Shown: positions 53,345 to 61,685 of the stretch, piece after piece
Numbering within the stretch: position 1 is the stretch's first letter
Layout: each line of letters begins with the position of its first letter
Origin: Flavobacterium sp.
GTDB taxonomy: Bacteria; Bacteroidota; Bacteroidia; Flavobacteriales; Flavobacteriaceae
Direction of reading: 5' to 3'
Length of the DNA: 64,000 nucleotides
Assembly: GCA_016787805.1 (NCBI GenBank)
Contig: JAEUTY010000038.1
Coordinates: 1 to 64,000 of the forward strand
Made by a program: the position numbers and the translations under genes
The notes under the pieces: generated by a model
The model's database searches: none
Told to the model about the DNA's origin: nothing
What the model saw: only the letters and a program-made list of their open reading frames with translations

Positions 53345-53462
53345 CCATCCTGAGCCTTGTCGAAGTGAGCGAATGGCTTGGGCTTTTTTTGTAATCCATG
53401 TTCCCGCTTTTCGCAGTAGTTCCGATGCATCGGAAGCTACTTGCTACAATCGGGGCTAGTAA
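53345..53462. repeat. Hairpin repeat element with perfect 16-base palindrome
   Basis: CATCCTGAGCCTTGTCGAAG at the left is a word I recall from Bacteroidota intergenic repeats. The core TTCCGATGCATCGGAA (53420-53435) is a perfect palindrome, extended by GTAG/CTAC. The right edge CAATCGGGGCTAG resembles the element at 6494-6625. Probably a dispersed non-coding repeat. The rest of 53343-53551 shows only the cytochrome promoter. Confidence 0.65.
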
Positions 53463-53521
53463 GACAACTTTAGGCTACTAAATCACTGATAAAAATCATA
53501 TTTAACCTTAAAATAGAAATC

Positions 53522-53529
53522 TACCTTTG
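53522..53529 (+). promoter_or_regulatory. -7 box TACCTTTG before the cytochrome c gene
   Basis: Matches TAnnTTTG, 22 bases upstream of the ATG. No good -33 element was found. Confidence 0.5.
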
Positions 53530-53551
53530 AGTAGAATTTAAAAATAATACA

Positions 53552-53968
53552 ATGAAAACGTCTTTTAAACTACTACTATTTTTCTTATTCACACTTTTTG
53601 TAATGAGTTGCGGAGGCAAAAAAGAAGAACAAGATTTTGGAGCAAAACCAACGGCAAACGAAGAAAAAAGTACAACAGCTTCTGCTTTTCCATTAGCCGA
53701 AAAAGGAAAAGAAATTTTTGAAGGCAAAGGAACTTGTTTCACTTGTCACAAAAAAGATGTAAAAGTAGTTGGACCAAGCATCCAAGACATTGTAAAAATA
53801 TACAAAGAAAAAAACGGCAGTATAGTTACTTTTTTGAAAGGCGAAGCTGATCCAATTGTTGATCCTTCTCAGTACGAAGTGATGAAAGCCAATTTTGCTT
53901 TGACCAAAACATTTACCGACGAAGAACTACAATCGCTCGAGCAATACATGCAAAGCGAAGGAAAATAA
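53552..53968 (+). CDS. Cytochrome c lipoprotein
   Basis: 138 residues. Lipobox MSC (C20) for lipid attachment and one haem-binding CFTCH (C62, C65, H66), with M110 or a nearby Met (YEVMKANF) as likely axial ligand. It is a single-haem class I c-type electron carrier in the periplasm; the partner oxidase is not seen. It is followed by a terminator. Confidence 0.9.
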   Translation: MKTSFKLLLFFLFTLFVMSCGGKKEEQDFGAKPTANEEKSTTASAFPLAEKGKEIFEGKGTCFTCHKKDVKVVGPSIQDIVKIYKEKNGSIVTFLKGEADPIVDPSQYEVMKANFALTKTFTDEELQSLEQYMQSEGK

Positions 53969-53984
53969 TACTTGTATTCACTTT

Positions 53985-54032
53985 AAAATCACAAAGACAG
54001 AAATTAGTTTTTTTGGCTTTGTGATTTTTTTT
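53985..54032 (+). terminator. Intrinsic terminator after the cytochrome c gene
   Basis: AAAATCACAAAG and CTTTGTGATTTT form a 12-base-pair stem with a 20-base loop and a T-run. Confidence 0.85.
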
Positions 54033-54055
54033 ATCTTTCGGCAATACAAAACACC

Positions 54056-54529
54056 ATGGAGCAAATCGTTTTTATCTCATCGCCACTCGGAACCACAAAA
54101 ATTGTAGGCGATGAAAACGGTGTTTCGGTGATTTCCATTCTTCAAGAAGGAGAAATCTCCAAAAAAATCCCCAAAGAACTAAAAGAAACTGTTACCCAAC
54201 TCAACGAATATTTTGAGGGTAAACGTCAGCAGTTTGACTTCAAAATCAATCCAAAAGGCACCGAATTCCAACAAAAAGTATGGCAAGAATTGCTGCAAAT
54301 TCCATACGGAAAAACCATTTCATATTTAGATTTATCCAAAAAATTAGGCGATGTCAAAGCGATTCGTGCGGTGGCTTCGGCCAATGGTAAAAACCCACTT
54401 TGGATTGTTGTTCCGTGTCACAGAGTCATCGGAACCGACGGTTCACTCACAGGTTACGCTGGCGGTTTATGGCGCAAAAAATGGTTATTGGAACACGAAA
54501 GTCCGAGTGTACAACAATCACTTTTTTAA
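54056..54529 (+). CDS. ogt: Methylated-DNA--[protein]-cysteine methyltransferase
   Basis: 157 residues. Removes O6-alkyl groups from guanine onto C121 in the IVVPCHRVIG motif. The N-terminal domain and helix-turn-helix (YGKTISYLDLSKKLG) fit the family. No Ada-type regulator domain is fused. Confidence 0.95.
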   Translation: MEQIVFISSPLGTTKIVGDENGVSVISILQEGEISKKIPKELKETVTQLNEYFEGKRQQFDFKINPKGTEFQQKVWQELLQIPYGKTISYLDLSKKLGDVKAIRAVASANGKNPLWIVVPCHRVIGTDGSLTGYAGGLWRKKWLLEHESPSVQQSLF

Positions 54530-54603
54530 AAAAGTACGTATTTTAAATACTCTTTCAAACAATTTTTCTACCTTCGTACTATCAACGCCATAAAAACTTT
54601 AGT

Positions 54604-55317
54604 ATGATAGAAAAAATTAAACTCGACCACATTTTGTTTCTGGATATAGAAACAGTTCCACAAGAAGAACATTTCAATTCGCTTGACGACGAAATGAAAC
54701 AACTTTGGGAACAAAAAACACTCTACCAACGCAAGGACGATTATACACCAGAAGCATTTTACGAACGTGCTGGAATTTGGGCCGAATTCGGAAAAATTGT
54801 CTGCATTTCTGTGGGTTATTTTGTCACAAAATCCGACATTCGAAATTTCAGAGTCACCTCGTTTTTTGGAGAAGAAAAGAAAATTTTACACGACTTTTCC
54901 AATTTATTGAATAACCATTTCAATTTGGCACAACACATTATTTGCGGGCACAACGCTAAAGAATTTGATATTCCGTTTATAGCTCGTAGAATGATCATCA
55001 ATCAAATGAGTCTTCCGCATAAACTCAATTTGTTTGGAAAAAAACCTTGGGAAATCCCGCATCTTGACACGTTGGAACTATGGAAATTTGGTGACTATAA
55101 AAACTTTACCTCGCTCAAATTGTTGACCAAAATACTCGGAATTCCCTCTTCCAAAGGAGATATCGATGGAAGTCAAGTAGGTCATGTTTTTTATGTGGAA
55201 AAAGACATCGATCGCATTGTAACGTATTGTGAAAAAGACGTTATTGCTGTGGCTCAAGTTTTTCTTCGCTTCCGAAAAGAAGACTTGCTAATAGAAGATG
55301 AAATTATTCATGTATAA
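54604..55317 (+). CDS. DEDDy-type 3'-5' exonuclease
   Basis: 237 residues with the RNase H-like exonuclease fold. D14 and E16 (FLDIETVP), D in HNAKEFDIPFI and YCEKDVIAV (Y-x3-D) complete the DEDDy set. It may proofread or trim nucleic acid ends; the substrate is unknown. A one-mismatch -7 box TACCTTCG lies upstream. A bidirectional terminator follows. Confidence 0.87.
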   Translation: MIEKIKLDHILFLDIETVPQEEHFNSLDDEMKQLWEQKTLYQRKDDYTPEAFYERAGIWAEFGKIVCISVGYFVTKSDIRNFRVTSFFGEEKKILHDFSNLLNNHFNLAQHIICGHNAKEFDIPFIARRMIINQMSLPHKLNLFGKKPWEIPHLDTLELWKFGDYKNFTSLKLLTKILGIPSSKGDIDGSQVGHVFYVEKDIDRIVTYCEKDVIAVAQVFLRFRKEDLLIEDEIIHV

Positions 55318-55346
55318 AAAAAGAGGTCAATTTGACCTCTTTTTTG
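55313..55346. terminator. Bidirectional intrinsic terminator
   Basis: A-run, GAGGTCA, two-base loop, TGACCTC, T-run: near-perfect palindrome that serves both the exonuclease and the convergent subtilase. Confidence 0.9.
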
Positions 55347-58283
55347 TTATCTTCTTAAAACAATTTTCTTAGAAGTTGTACCTTCTGAGTTTTCAATGTT
55401 TACCAAATACATTCCATCTTGTAAATTCTCAATCGAGAACGACGTCATAATTTGAGTAGTTTCTTTTTTCATAATTTCTCTTCCTTGCAAATCGAAAAGA
55501 GTAATCATTGATTTATCAGTGTTATTAGGAATAATTACATTAATTGTACCTTTTGTAGGATTAGGGAATACATTGATGTTGGATAATGAATTACTAATTA
55601 CAGATAAAGAAGAAGGCATTACACGACACAAATTGATGCTAAATAAATCAATAGTTCCACCATCACCATTCCACGGATCGCTGACTCTTAGTGTCCAAAC
55701 ACCATCAGCTGGCAATGTATTCAATTGGCTCAAGCTTTCAAAAGGAGCAATACTTCCTGAAATTGACGGATTACCTGAACATTGTGGTGCGCCTCCATCA
55801 TCATCAAGAGTACAACCTATATTATCATTATCACCACATGGCTCTTGGAAAAGGGTGATAATAGGACTACCAATTGCTGCAGGGCCTTCTAAAGAAATAG
55901 TCATATCTTGAACATAAGTATGTGTAATGTTAAGGTTAACATTGATGTCTCCAATTGTATAACCTCCAGTAATTGTAAGCGGTACACTTGCGCTTGAGTT
56001 TGCAACATCGGCAATAAAAGCATCAGAATAATCTTCGGCTTCAAAATTTTGATCACACACTACAATTCCAGTTGAAAAACTATTAACAACAGCACTGTTT
56101 ACATTTCCATTTCCACAACGATTTGAAGGTGTAACTCTCCAATAATAGACAGTTTCTTGGCTTAAACCACTTGCATAATATTGGTTGGTTGTTACCGATT
56201 CATTCACAGCAAAACTCGAAAAACTAGGCGAAGTTGAAGCCTGAACCAAGTAAGATTCAGCATTTGCATAATTGTCCCATTTTAAAATAGTAGAAGTTGA
56301 AAGTCCGCTTTGCCCATTTCCAGGACTGTTAAGTACCACATTAGCAAAAGTGGAATTGAATACGCGCAGCGATTTTAAACGTGTTTCTGTTTCACTTCCA
56401 TTATTTCCAGTAATTCCAACAAAATATTCGCCCGGAACAACATTAGAAAGCCCAGTAATATTCATGGTTACCAATCCATTTGAGCTTCTTGAACTAGGAG
56501 TAAATGTAGCGCTTGCTCCAGCGGGTAAACCTGCCGCAGTAAAATTGGTTGTGCCTGTTCCTGTTTGTGTATAATTAAAGGTAAAAGAAGCATTTTGATT
56601 CGAACAAACAATCAAATCTTCACTAGTTGAATTAAGAGCAAAGACCGAAGAAATTCCAGTAATTACTAATGAATATTTTTGGCTATTATTTACTAAATTT
56701 CCTTTGTGAGTTACAGTTATTGTGTATTGACCAGAAGCAGGAGTGTCAATTTTAACCTGTTCTACATTATCAACGTTATTATCACTAGTTCTAGTAGCAG
56801 GGTTATTGGGATTAGATGACAATTTCCAAGGATAATAAGTAGTAGCGTTTCTCGTAATTCTGATGTCTAGATCATTTATTAGAGCTGCTGTGTTTTGGTT
56901 TGGAACACCACTAGTATTCATCGTTCCTGGAACATCAGTCCAAGTAATAGAAGCAATTAAAGGTGTTGAACCATTAGAATTCACATTCATAGTAAATGTT
57001 TGCCCTTGATTTAGATTTTCTTCAGAAATCCAAGAAGAAAGGCCGTTGTTGGTTATAGTTTCAGCCGCTTTTTTTGTATTTAATAACCCCCAACCAAAAA
57101 TAGGATCTGGGCCAATATCGCCTCCATCATCTGCAGTATGACAAGCCACTCCTTTTAAAGTTGCAGATCGCATAAAACTGCCGTATAAATTATTGTGGTG
57201 TTGTTGTAATAAAATCAAACTTCCAGCAACATTAGGTGAAGCCATTGAAGTTCCAGTCATAACAGTTGTTGAAGTGTTACTTGTGCTATTAGTTGAGGTT
57301 AACCCTGTCCCATTTCCAGTAATATCAGGTTTGATACGGAAATCGTCTGTTGGACCTTGACTACTTGATGAGTTGATGTTTATGGTTCCCGAAATAGTTC
57401 CGTCAGAATTGGTAGAAACATCTTGTGCATTAGCAACAACTAGATTGTTTTTGGCGACTTTATTTCCAACTAATTTATCAAAACCAAAAGCAATTGGGTC
57501 AGTATTTGCATTATTATCACCATCATTTCCAGCAGAAGCCACTTGAAGGTAATAAGGAGATGAATAAGCAATTTCATCCCAGGCATAAGAATCTGAGATA
57601 TAAGCTCCTATTAACCAGCTTGGTAGTGGACCAGTGGTGCCAGAGATTGGAACTCCATACGAATGGTTAGAAACCAACATTCCTAACTGAATTTCTGACA
57701 AAGCTTCAGACTCGTCATCCGTCCAATTGAAGGTTCTTGCAGATGCTTGTGGAGCCATTCCTTTTACAGTAGCTGGGTTTGCACTTGCAATCATTGTTCC
57801 AGTTACGTGTGTAGAGTGAGCAGCTAACGCTTCTGTTGGTGCGTCTACTACTGTAACTCTTCCACCAAAGGCATTGTGTGATGCTCTTACTCTTCCACCA
57901 TCCCAAACGCGAACGGTCATTCCTTGACCCTCTAAATTCAATCCAAGAGACCCTCCTGAATGTAAATGATTGGTTCTAGTTGAACGAGCTGCGTTAACAT
58001 TATCCGTACTGTAGTACATTGGGTAGCCATCAGGACTTAATTTCATTAGTTCCGCTAGCGAACCGTCTTCTTTTTGAATCACAATTGGCCAATTATTGAT
58101 TGCTGCTACCGAAAGGGCTTTCCTTTTTTCAGATTGCTCTTTTCGACGGTAAAATTCTTCTTTTTCTTTGAGAAGTTTTAGGTCATAATTAGCGACTATT
58201 TTTCTAACTTCTTCGGGTGTTTGTCCCAATATGGTATTTGAGAAAAACGAAATAATTAATAGTAAAAAAGTAAGTTTCTTCAT
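55347..58283 (-). CDS. Secreted S8 subtilase with P domain and T9SS sorting domain
   Basis: 978 residues from the ATG at 58283. It has a signal peptide, a propeptide-like coiled region, then the subtilisin triad D128 (VWDGG), H156 (HSTHVTG) and S346 (GTSMASP). A fibronectin-like region, a P/Homo-B domain (about 750-880) and a C-terminal type A sorting domain (VFPNPTKGTINV to KKIVLRR) follow. It is exported across the outer membrane by the type IX system. The N-terminal extension with an upstream start is rejected. Confidence 0.93.
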   Translation of the reverse strand: MKKLTFLLLIISFFSNTILGQTPEEVRKIVANYDLKLLKEKEEFYRRKEQSEKRKALSVAAINNWPIVIQKEDGSLAELMKLSPDGYPMYYSTDNVNAARSTRTNHLHSGGSLGLNLEGQGMTVRVWDGGRVRASHNAFGGRVTVVDAPTEALAAHSTHVTGTMIASANPATVKGMAPQASARTFNWTDDESEALSEIQLGMLVSNHSYGVPISGTTGPLPSWLIGAYISDSYAWDEIAYSSPYYLQVASAGNDGDNNANTDPIAFGFDKLVGNKVAKNNLVVANAQDVSTNSDGTISGTININSSSSQGPTDDFRIKPDITGNGTGLTSTNSTSNTSTTVMTGTSMASPNVAGSLILLQQHHNNLYGSFMRSATLKGVACHTADDGGDIGPDPIFGWGLLNTKKAAETITNNGLSSWISEENLNQGQTFTMNVNSNGSTPLIASITWTDVPGTMNTSGVPNQNTAALINDLDIRITRNATTYYPWKLSSNPNNPATRTSDNNVDNVEQVKIDTPASGQYTITVTHKGNLVNNSQKYSLVITGISSVFALNSTSEDLIVCSNQNASFTFNYTQTGTGTTNFTAAGLPAGASATFTPSSRSSNGLVTMNITGLSNVVPGEYFVGITGNNGSETETRLKSLRVFNSTFANVVLNSPGNGQSGLSTSTILKWDNYANAESYLVQASTSPSFSSFAVNESVTTNQYYASGLSQETVYYWRVTPSNRCGNGNVNSAVVNSFSTGIVVCDQNFEAEDYSDAFIADVANSSASVPLTITGGYTIGDINVNLNITHTYVQDMTISLEGPAAIGSPIITLFQEPCGDNDNIGCTLDDDGGAPQCSGNPSISGSIAPFESLSQLNTLPADGVWTLRVSDPWNGDGGTIDLFSINLCRVMPSSLSVISNSLSNINVFPNPTKGTINVIIPNNTDKSMITLFDLQGREIMKKETTQIMTSFSIENLQDGMYLVNIENSEGTTSKKIVLRR

Positions 58284-58322
58284 TTTGGTTGGTTTATTTT
58301 GGAGATTATAGCAAAATTTTGC

Positions 58323-58330
58323 CAAATATA
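58323..58330 (-). promoter_or_regulatory. -7 box TATATTTG for the subtilase
   Basis: Perfect TAnnTTTG on the minus strand, about 40 bases upstream of the ATG. No convincing -33 element. Confidence 0.5.
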
Positions 58331-58481
58331 CTATTCATTGTGTAAATTATTGATTTTGTTAACAAATAATCGATAAAAGTTTATCATTTGTTTATTGTTA
58401 AGTTGCTGTTTCAGTAAAATGAAGGAAATTTTATTTCATTAGAAAATCAGATATGCTATATTTACGAAAAAAACAAACATC

Positions 58482-59921
58482 ATGGTTTTAAGTAGATTTT
58501 GGCTGGTAATTTTTATTTCTTCTTTACTTTTTGTTGTAATAAGTTTATTTTCAGGAAATTCTTACACCATTGACCATGTGCTTAACGGAAAAAAAGACGA
58601 TCCTATTTTAGTTTCGGAGAAATACCTTCAAGATTTACCCACTTTTATAAAAGACAGTATCGAAAAGGCACCAGATAGAACAATGGTCATTAATCGTGAT
58701 ACTTTGAACATCGATTCGACTTATGTTTTTTCAAATAAAGTAGTGAAAATATATAGCGGAAAACAAAAATCGGATGGATTATTACCAACATGCAAAAGCA
58801 CTTTACTCGATTTAGTGCTTCCACTTATGGCTTATTTGGCTTTTTTCTGTGGTTTGATGGAACTTTTAATACTATCAGGAGCTTCAGAAAAATTAGCCAA
58901 AGGATTAAGTCCAGTATTTGTAAAAGTCTTTCCGAGTATTCCGAAAAATCATCCATCCATTTCGTATATGACATTAAATTTTGCCGCCAATTTCTTGGGA
59001 CTTGATTCTGCAGCAACACCATTTGGGTTAAAGGCTATGGAAAGCTTACAAGAAATAAATCCTGAAAAAGACAAGGCTAGCGATGCCCAAATTATGTTCA
59101 TGTGTTTGCATGCTTCAGGGCTTACCTTAATCGCCACTTCAATTATTGGCTATCGTGCGGCTGCTGGCGCAGCAAATCCAGCAGACGTCATGTTGCCATG
59201 TATAATTACTTCTTTTATTGGAACTATTGCGGCATTTTTAATTGTCGGAATTAAACAAAAAATCAACTTCAAAAGTGCTTCATTGGTTGTTGGATTAATG
59301 GGTTTGATCGGCGCAATTATTGGTTTGCTGATGTACGTGAATTCATTGGATTTGATAGGTAAAAACTATTTTACCTCCAATCTTTCAGCTTTGATTTTGG
59401 TAGTAATTATCGTTTTTACGTTGATATTATCCTTCGCAAAAGAAAAGAAATTTACAGAAGCAAATACCACAGTGTATGAAACATTTGTTACGGGAGCAAA
59501 CAATGGCGTTAAAACAGGAGTTTCAATTTTTCCGTATGTTTTAGGAATGTTAGTGGCTATTTCGTTGTTCAGAAATAGTGGTTTATTTGAAATTATTAGT
59601 AACTGGATTGCTTTTGGTTTCTCCAATTTAGGAGTCAGTAAAGAGATCACCGATGCATTGCCAGTTGCACTACTTCGTCCATTTAGTTCTGCTGGATCAC
59701 GTGGATTTTTGATCGATTCTATGAATACTTTTGGTGCCGATTCCATGACAGGAAGATTGAGCAGTATTTTTCAATGCAGCGCCGAAAGTACTTTTTATGT
59801 AATTGCCGTTTATTTTGGTTCGGTTAATATAAAAAACACGCGATATGCTTTAGGAACCATGCTTCTGGTTGATGTTATTTGTGTAATTACAGCTATTTTT
59901 GTGGCGAGTTGGTTTTTTTAA
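58482..59921 (+). CDS. SpmA/SpmB-like nucleoside-recognition membrane protein
   Basis: 479 residues with about eight membrane helices. It resembles a fusion of the SpmA and SpmB spore maturation proteins (two Gate domains: SISYMTLNFAANFLGLDSAA and LPVALLRPFSSAGSRGFL). Such fusions are common in non-spore-formers; the substrate is unknown. It stands alone between convergent or divergent neighbours. The name does not imply sporulation. Confidence 0.9.
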   Translation: MVLSRFWLVIFISSLLFVVISLFSGNSYTIDHVLNGKKDDPILVSEKYLQDLPTFIKDSIEKAPDRTMVINRDTLNIDSTYVFSNKVVKIYSGKQKSDGLLPTCKSTLLDLVLPLMAYLAFFCGLMELLILSGASEKLAKGLSPVFVKVFPSIPKNHPSISYMTLNFAANFLGLDSAATPFGLKAMESLQEINPEKDKASDAQIMFMCLHASGLTLIATSIIGYRAAAGAANPADVMLPCIITSFIGTIAAFLIVGIKQKINFKSASLVVGLMGLIGAIIGLLMYVNSLDLIGKNYFTSNLSALILVVIIVFTLILSFAKEKKFTEANTTVYETFVTGANNGVKTGVSIFPYVLGMLVAISLFRNSGLFEIISNWIAFGFSNLGVSKEITDALPVALLRPFSSAGSRGFLIDSMNTFGADSMTGRLSSIFQCSAESTFYVIAVYFGSVNIKNTRYALGTMLLVDVICVITAIFVASWFF

Positions 59922-60011
59922 TAGTTCTTTTATCTACACTAAATTAGCAAACATTTAATTCTAAATTCGCTTTAGTTTCCGTAATTTTACAGTTCGAAAA
60001 AACAATTCAAA

Positions 60012-61613
60012 ATGGACTTTATATACCAAGATCCGTATCCGATTTTGAAAGACGATACGCAGTACAAAAAATTATCTTCTGATTATGTAAAAACAGAACA
60101 ATTAGGCGATAGAGAAATTCTAACCATTGATCCAAAAGGATTAGAATTACTAGCGCAAGAAGCCATGAACGATGTGTCATTCATGCTTCGTACTTCGCAT
60201 TTGCAAAAATTAAACAACATATTAAACGATCCTGAAGCCACAGACAACGATCGATTTGTAGCCTACAATTTGCTTCAAAATGCAGTTGTGGCTGTAGAAG
60301 GTCAATTGCCGTCGTGCCAAGATACTGGAACCGCAATTGTTATGGCCAAAAAAGGAGAAGGAGTTTTCACTGGTGTGGATGATGCAGAGTGGTTGTCAAA
60401 AGGGATTTTTAACACCTACCAAATGAAGAATCTTCGCTATTCGCAGATTGTTCCAATTAGTATGTTTGAAGAGAAAAATTCGGGTTCTAACTTGCCTGCA
60501 CAGATTGATATTTATGCTAAAAAAGGCAATTCGTATGAGTTTTTATTTTTGGCAAAAGGCGGTGGTTCAGCCAATAAAACGTTTTTGTACCAAAAAACAA
60601 AATCGCTGTTGAACGAAAAATCAATGGAGGAATTTGTTCGCGAAAAAATCAAAGATTTAGGGACTTCAGCTTGTCCGCCTTACCATTTGGCGTTGGTTAT
60701 TGGAGGAACTTCTGCGGAAGCGAACTTGGCTGCAGTTAAAAAAGCATCAGCAGGTTATTATGATCATTTACCTACTTCTGGAAACATGGCTGGTCAAGCG
60801 TTCCGCGATTTAGAATGGGAGAAAAAAGTACTCGAATATTGCCAAGAGAGTGCCATTGGTGCGCAATTTGGCGGAAAATATTTTGCCCATGATGTTCGTG
60901 TGATTCGTTTACCACGACACGCTGCTTCTTGCCCAGTTGGATTAGGAGTTTCGTGCTCTGCTGATAGAAATATTAAAGGTAAAATTACTAAAGACGGAAT
61001 TTTCTTAGAGCAATTGGAAACCAATCCAAAACAATTTTTACCCGAAGTTCCACCGCATTTAGAAGCACCAGTTGAAATAGATTTGAACCGTCCAATGGCT
61101 GAAATTTTAGCCGAGTTGACTAAGTATCCTATCAAAACGCGTTTGAAATTAAACGGAACATTAATTGTAGCTCGAGATATTGCTCACGCCAAAATCAAAG
61201 AATTATTGGACGCAGGAAAACCAATGCCTGAGTATTTCAAAAACCATCCAGTATATTACGCTGGACCTGCAAAAACGCCAGACGGAATGCCTTCAGGAAG
61301 TTTTGGTCCAACTACAGCAGGTCGAATGGATGTGTATGTAGAAGAATTCCAAAAAGCAGGCGGAAGCATGATTATGTTGGCCAAAGGAAACCGAACCAAA
61401 GAAGTGATGGAAGCTTGTAAAAAGTACGGTGGTTTTTATTTAGGTTCAATCGGCGGACCAGCAGCAATTTTAGCACAAGACAACATTTTAAAAGTAGAAG
61501 TGGTTGATTTTGAAGAACTCGGAATGGAAGCGGTTCGCAAAATTACAGTAAAAGATTTCCCAGCATTTATTATCACAGATGATAAAGGCAACGATTTTTT
61601 CGCTAATCTTTAA
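60012..61613 (+). CDS. Fumarate hydratase, class I (iron-sulfur)
   Basis: 533 residues. Interconverts fumarate and malate in the TCA cycle using a 4Fe-4S cluster. Cysteines in [23 protein letters not shown] and VEACKKYGG are candidates for the cluster. [10 protein letters not shown] and [10 protein letters not shown] fit the family. It is followed by a bidirectional terminator. Confidence 0.95.
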   Translation: MDFIYQDPYPILKDDTQYKKLSSDYVKTEQLGDREILTIDPKGLELLAQEAMNDVSFMLRTSHLQKLNNILNDPEATDNDRFVAYNLLQNAVVAVEGQLPSCQDTGTAIVMAKKGEGVFTGVDDAEWLSKGIFNTYQMKNLRYSQIVPISMFEEKNSGSNLPAQIDIYAKKGNSYEFLFLAKGGGSANKTFLYQKTKSLLNEKSMEEFVREKIKDLGTSACPPYHLALVIGGTSAEANLAAVKKASAGYYDHLPTSGNMAGQAFRDLEWEKKVLEYCQESAIGAQFGGKYFAHDVRVIRLPRHAASCPVGLGVSCSADRNIKGKITKDGIFLEQLETNPKQFLPEVPPHLEAPVEIDLNRPMAEILAELTKYPIKTRLKLNGTLIVARDIAHAKIKELLDAGKPMPEYFKNHPVYYAGPAKTPDGMPSGSFGPTTAGRMDVYVEEFQKAGGSMIMLAKGNRTKEVMEACKKYGGFYLGSIGGPAAILAQDNILKVEVVDFEELGMEAVRKITVKDFPAFIITDDKGNDFFANL

Positions 61614-61633
61614 GAATTAACAAAACAAAAGCA

Positions 61634-61669
61634 AAAAAAAAGCACGAACTTTAAATTCGTGCTTTTTTA
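61634..61669. terminator. Bidirectional intrinsic terminator
   Basis: AAAAAAGCACGAA and TTCGTGCTTTTTT around a short loop, between convergent fumarase and the delta-60 protein. Confidence 0.92.
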
Positions 61670-61685
61670 TGTAATAAATTTGATT

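Noticed and set aside
58482-59921. Sporulation gene
   Set aside because: SpmA/SpmB-like fusions occur widely in non-sporulating Bacteroidota; no other sporulation gene is seen.
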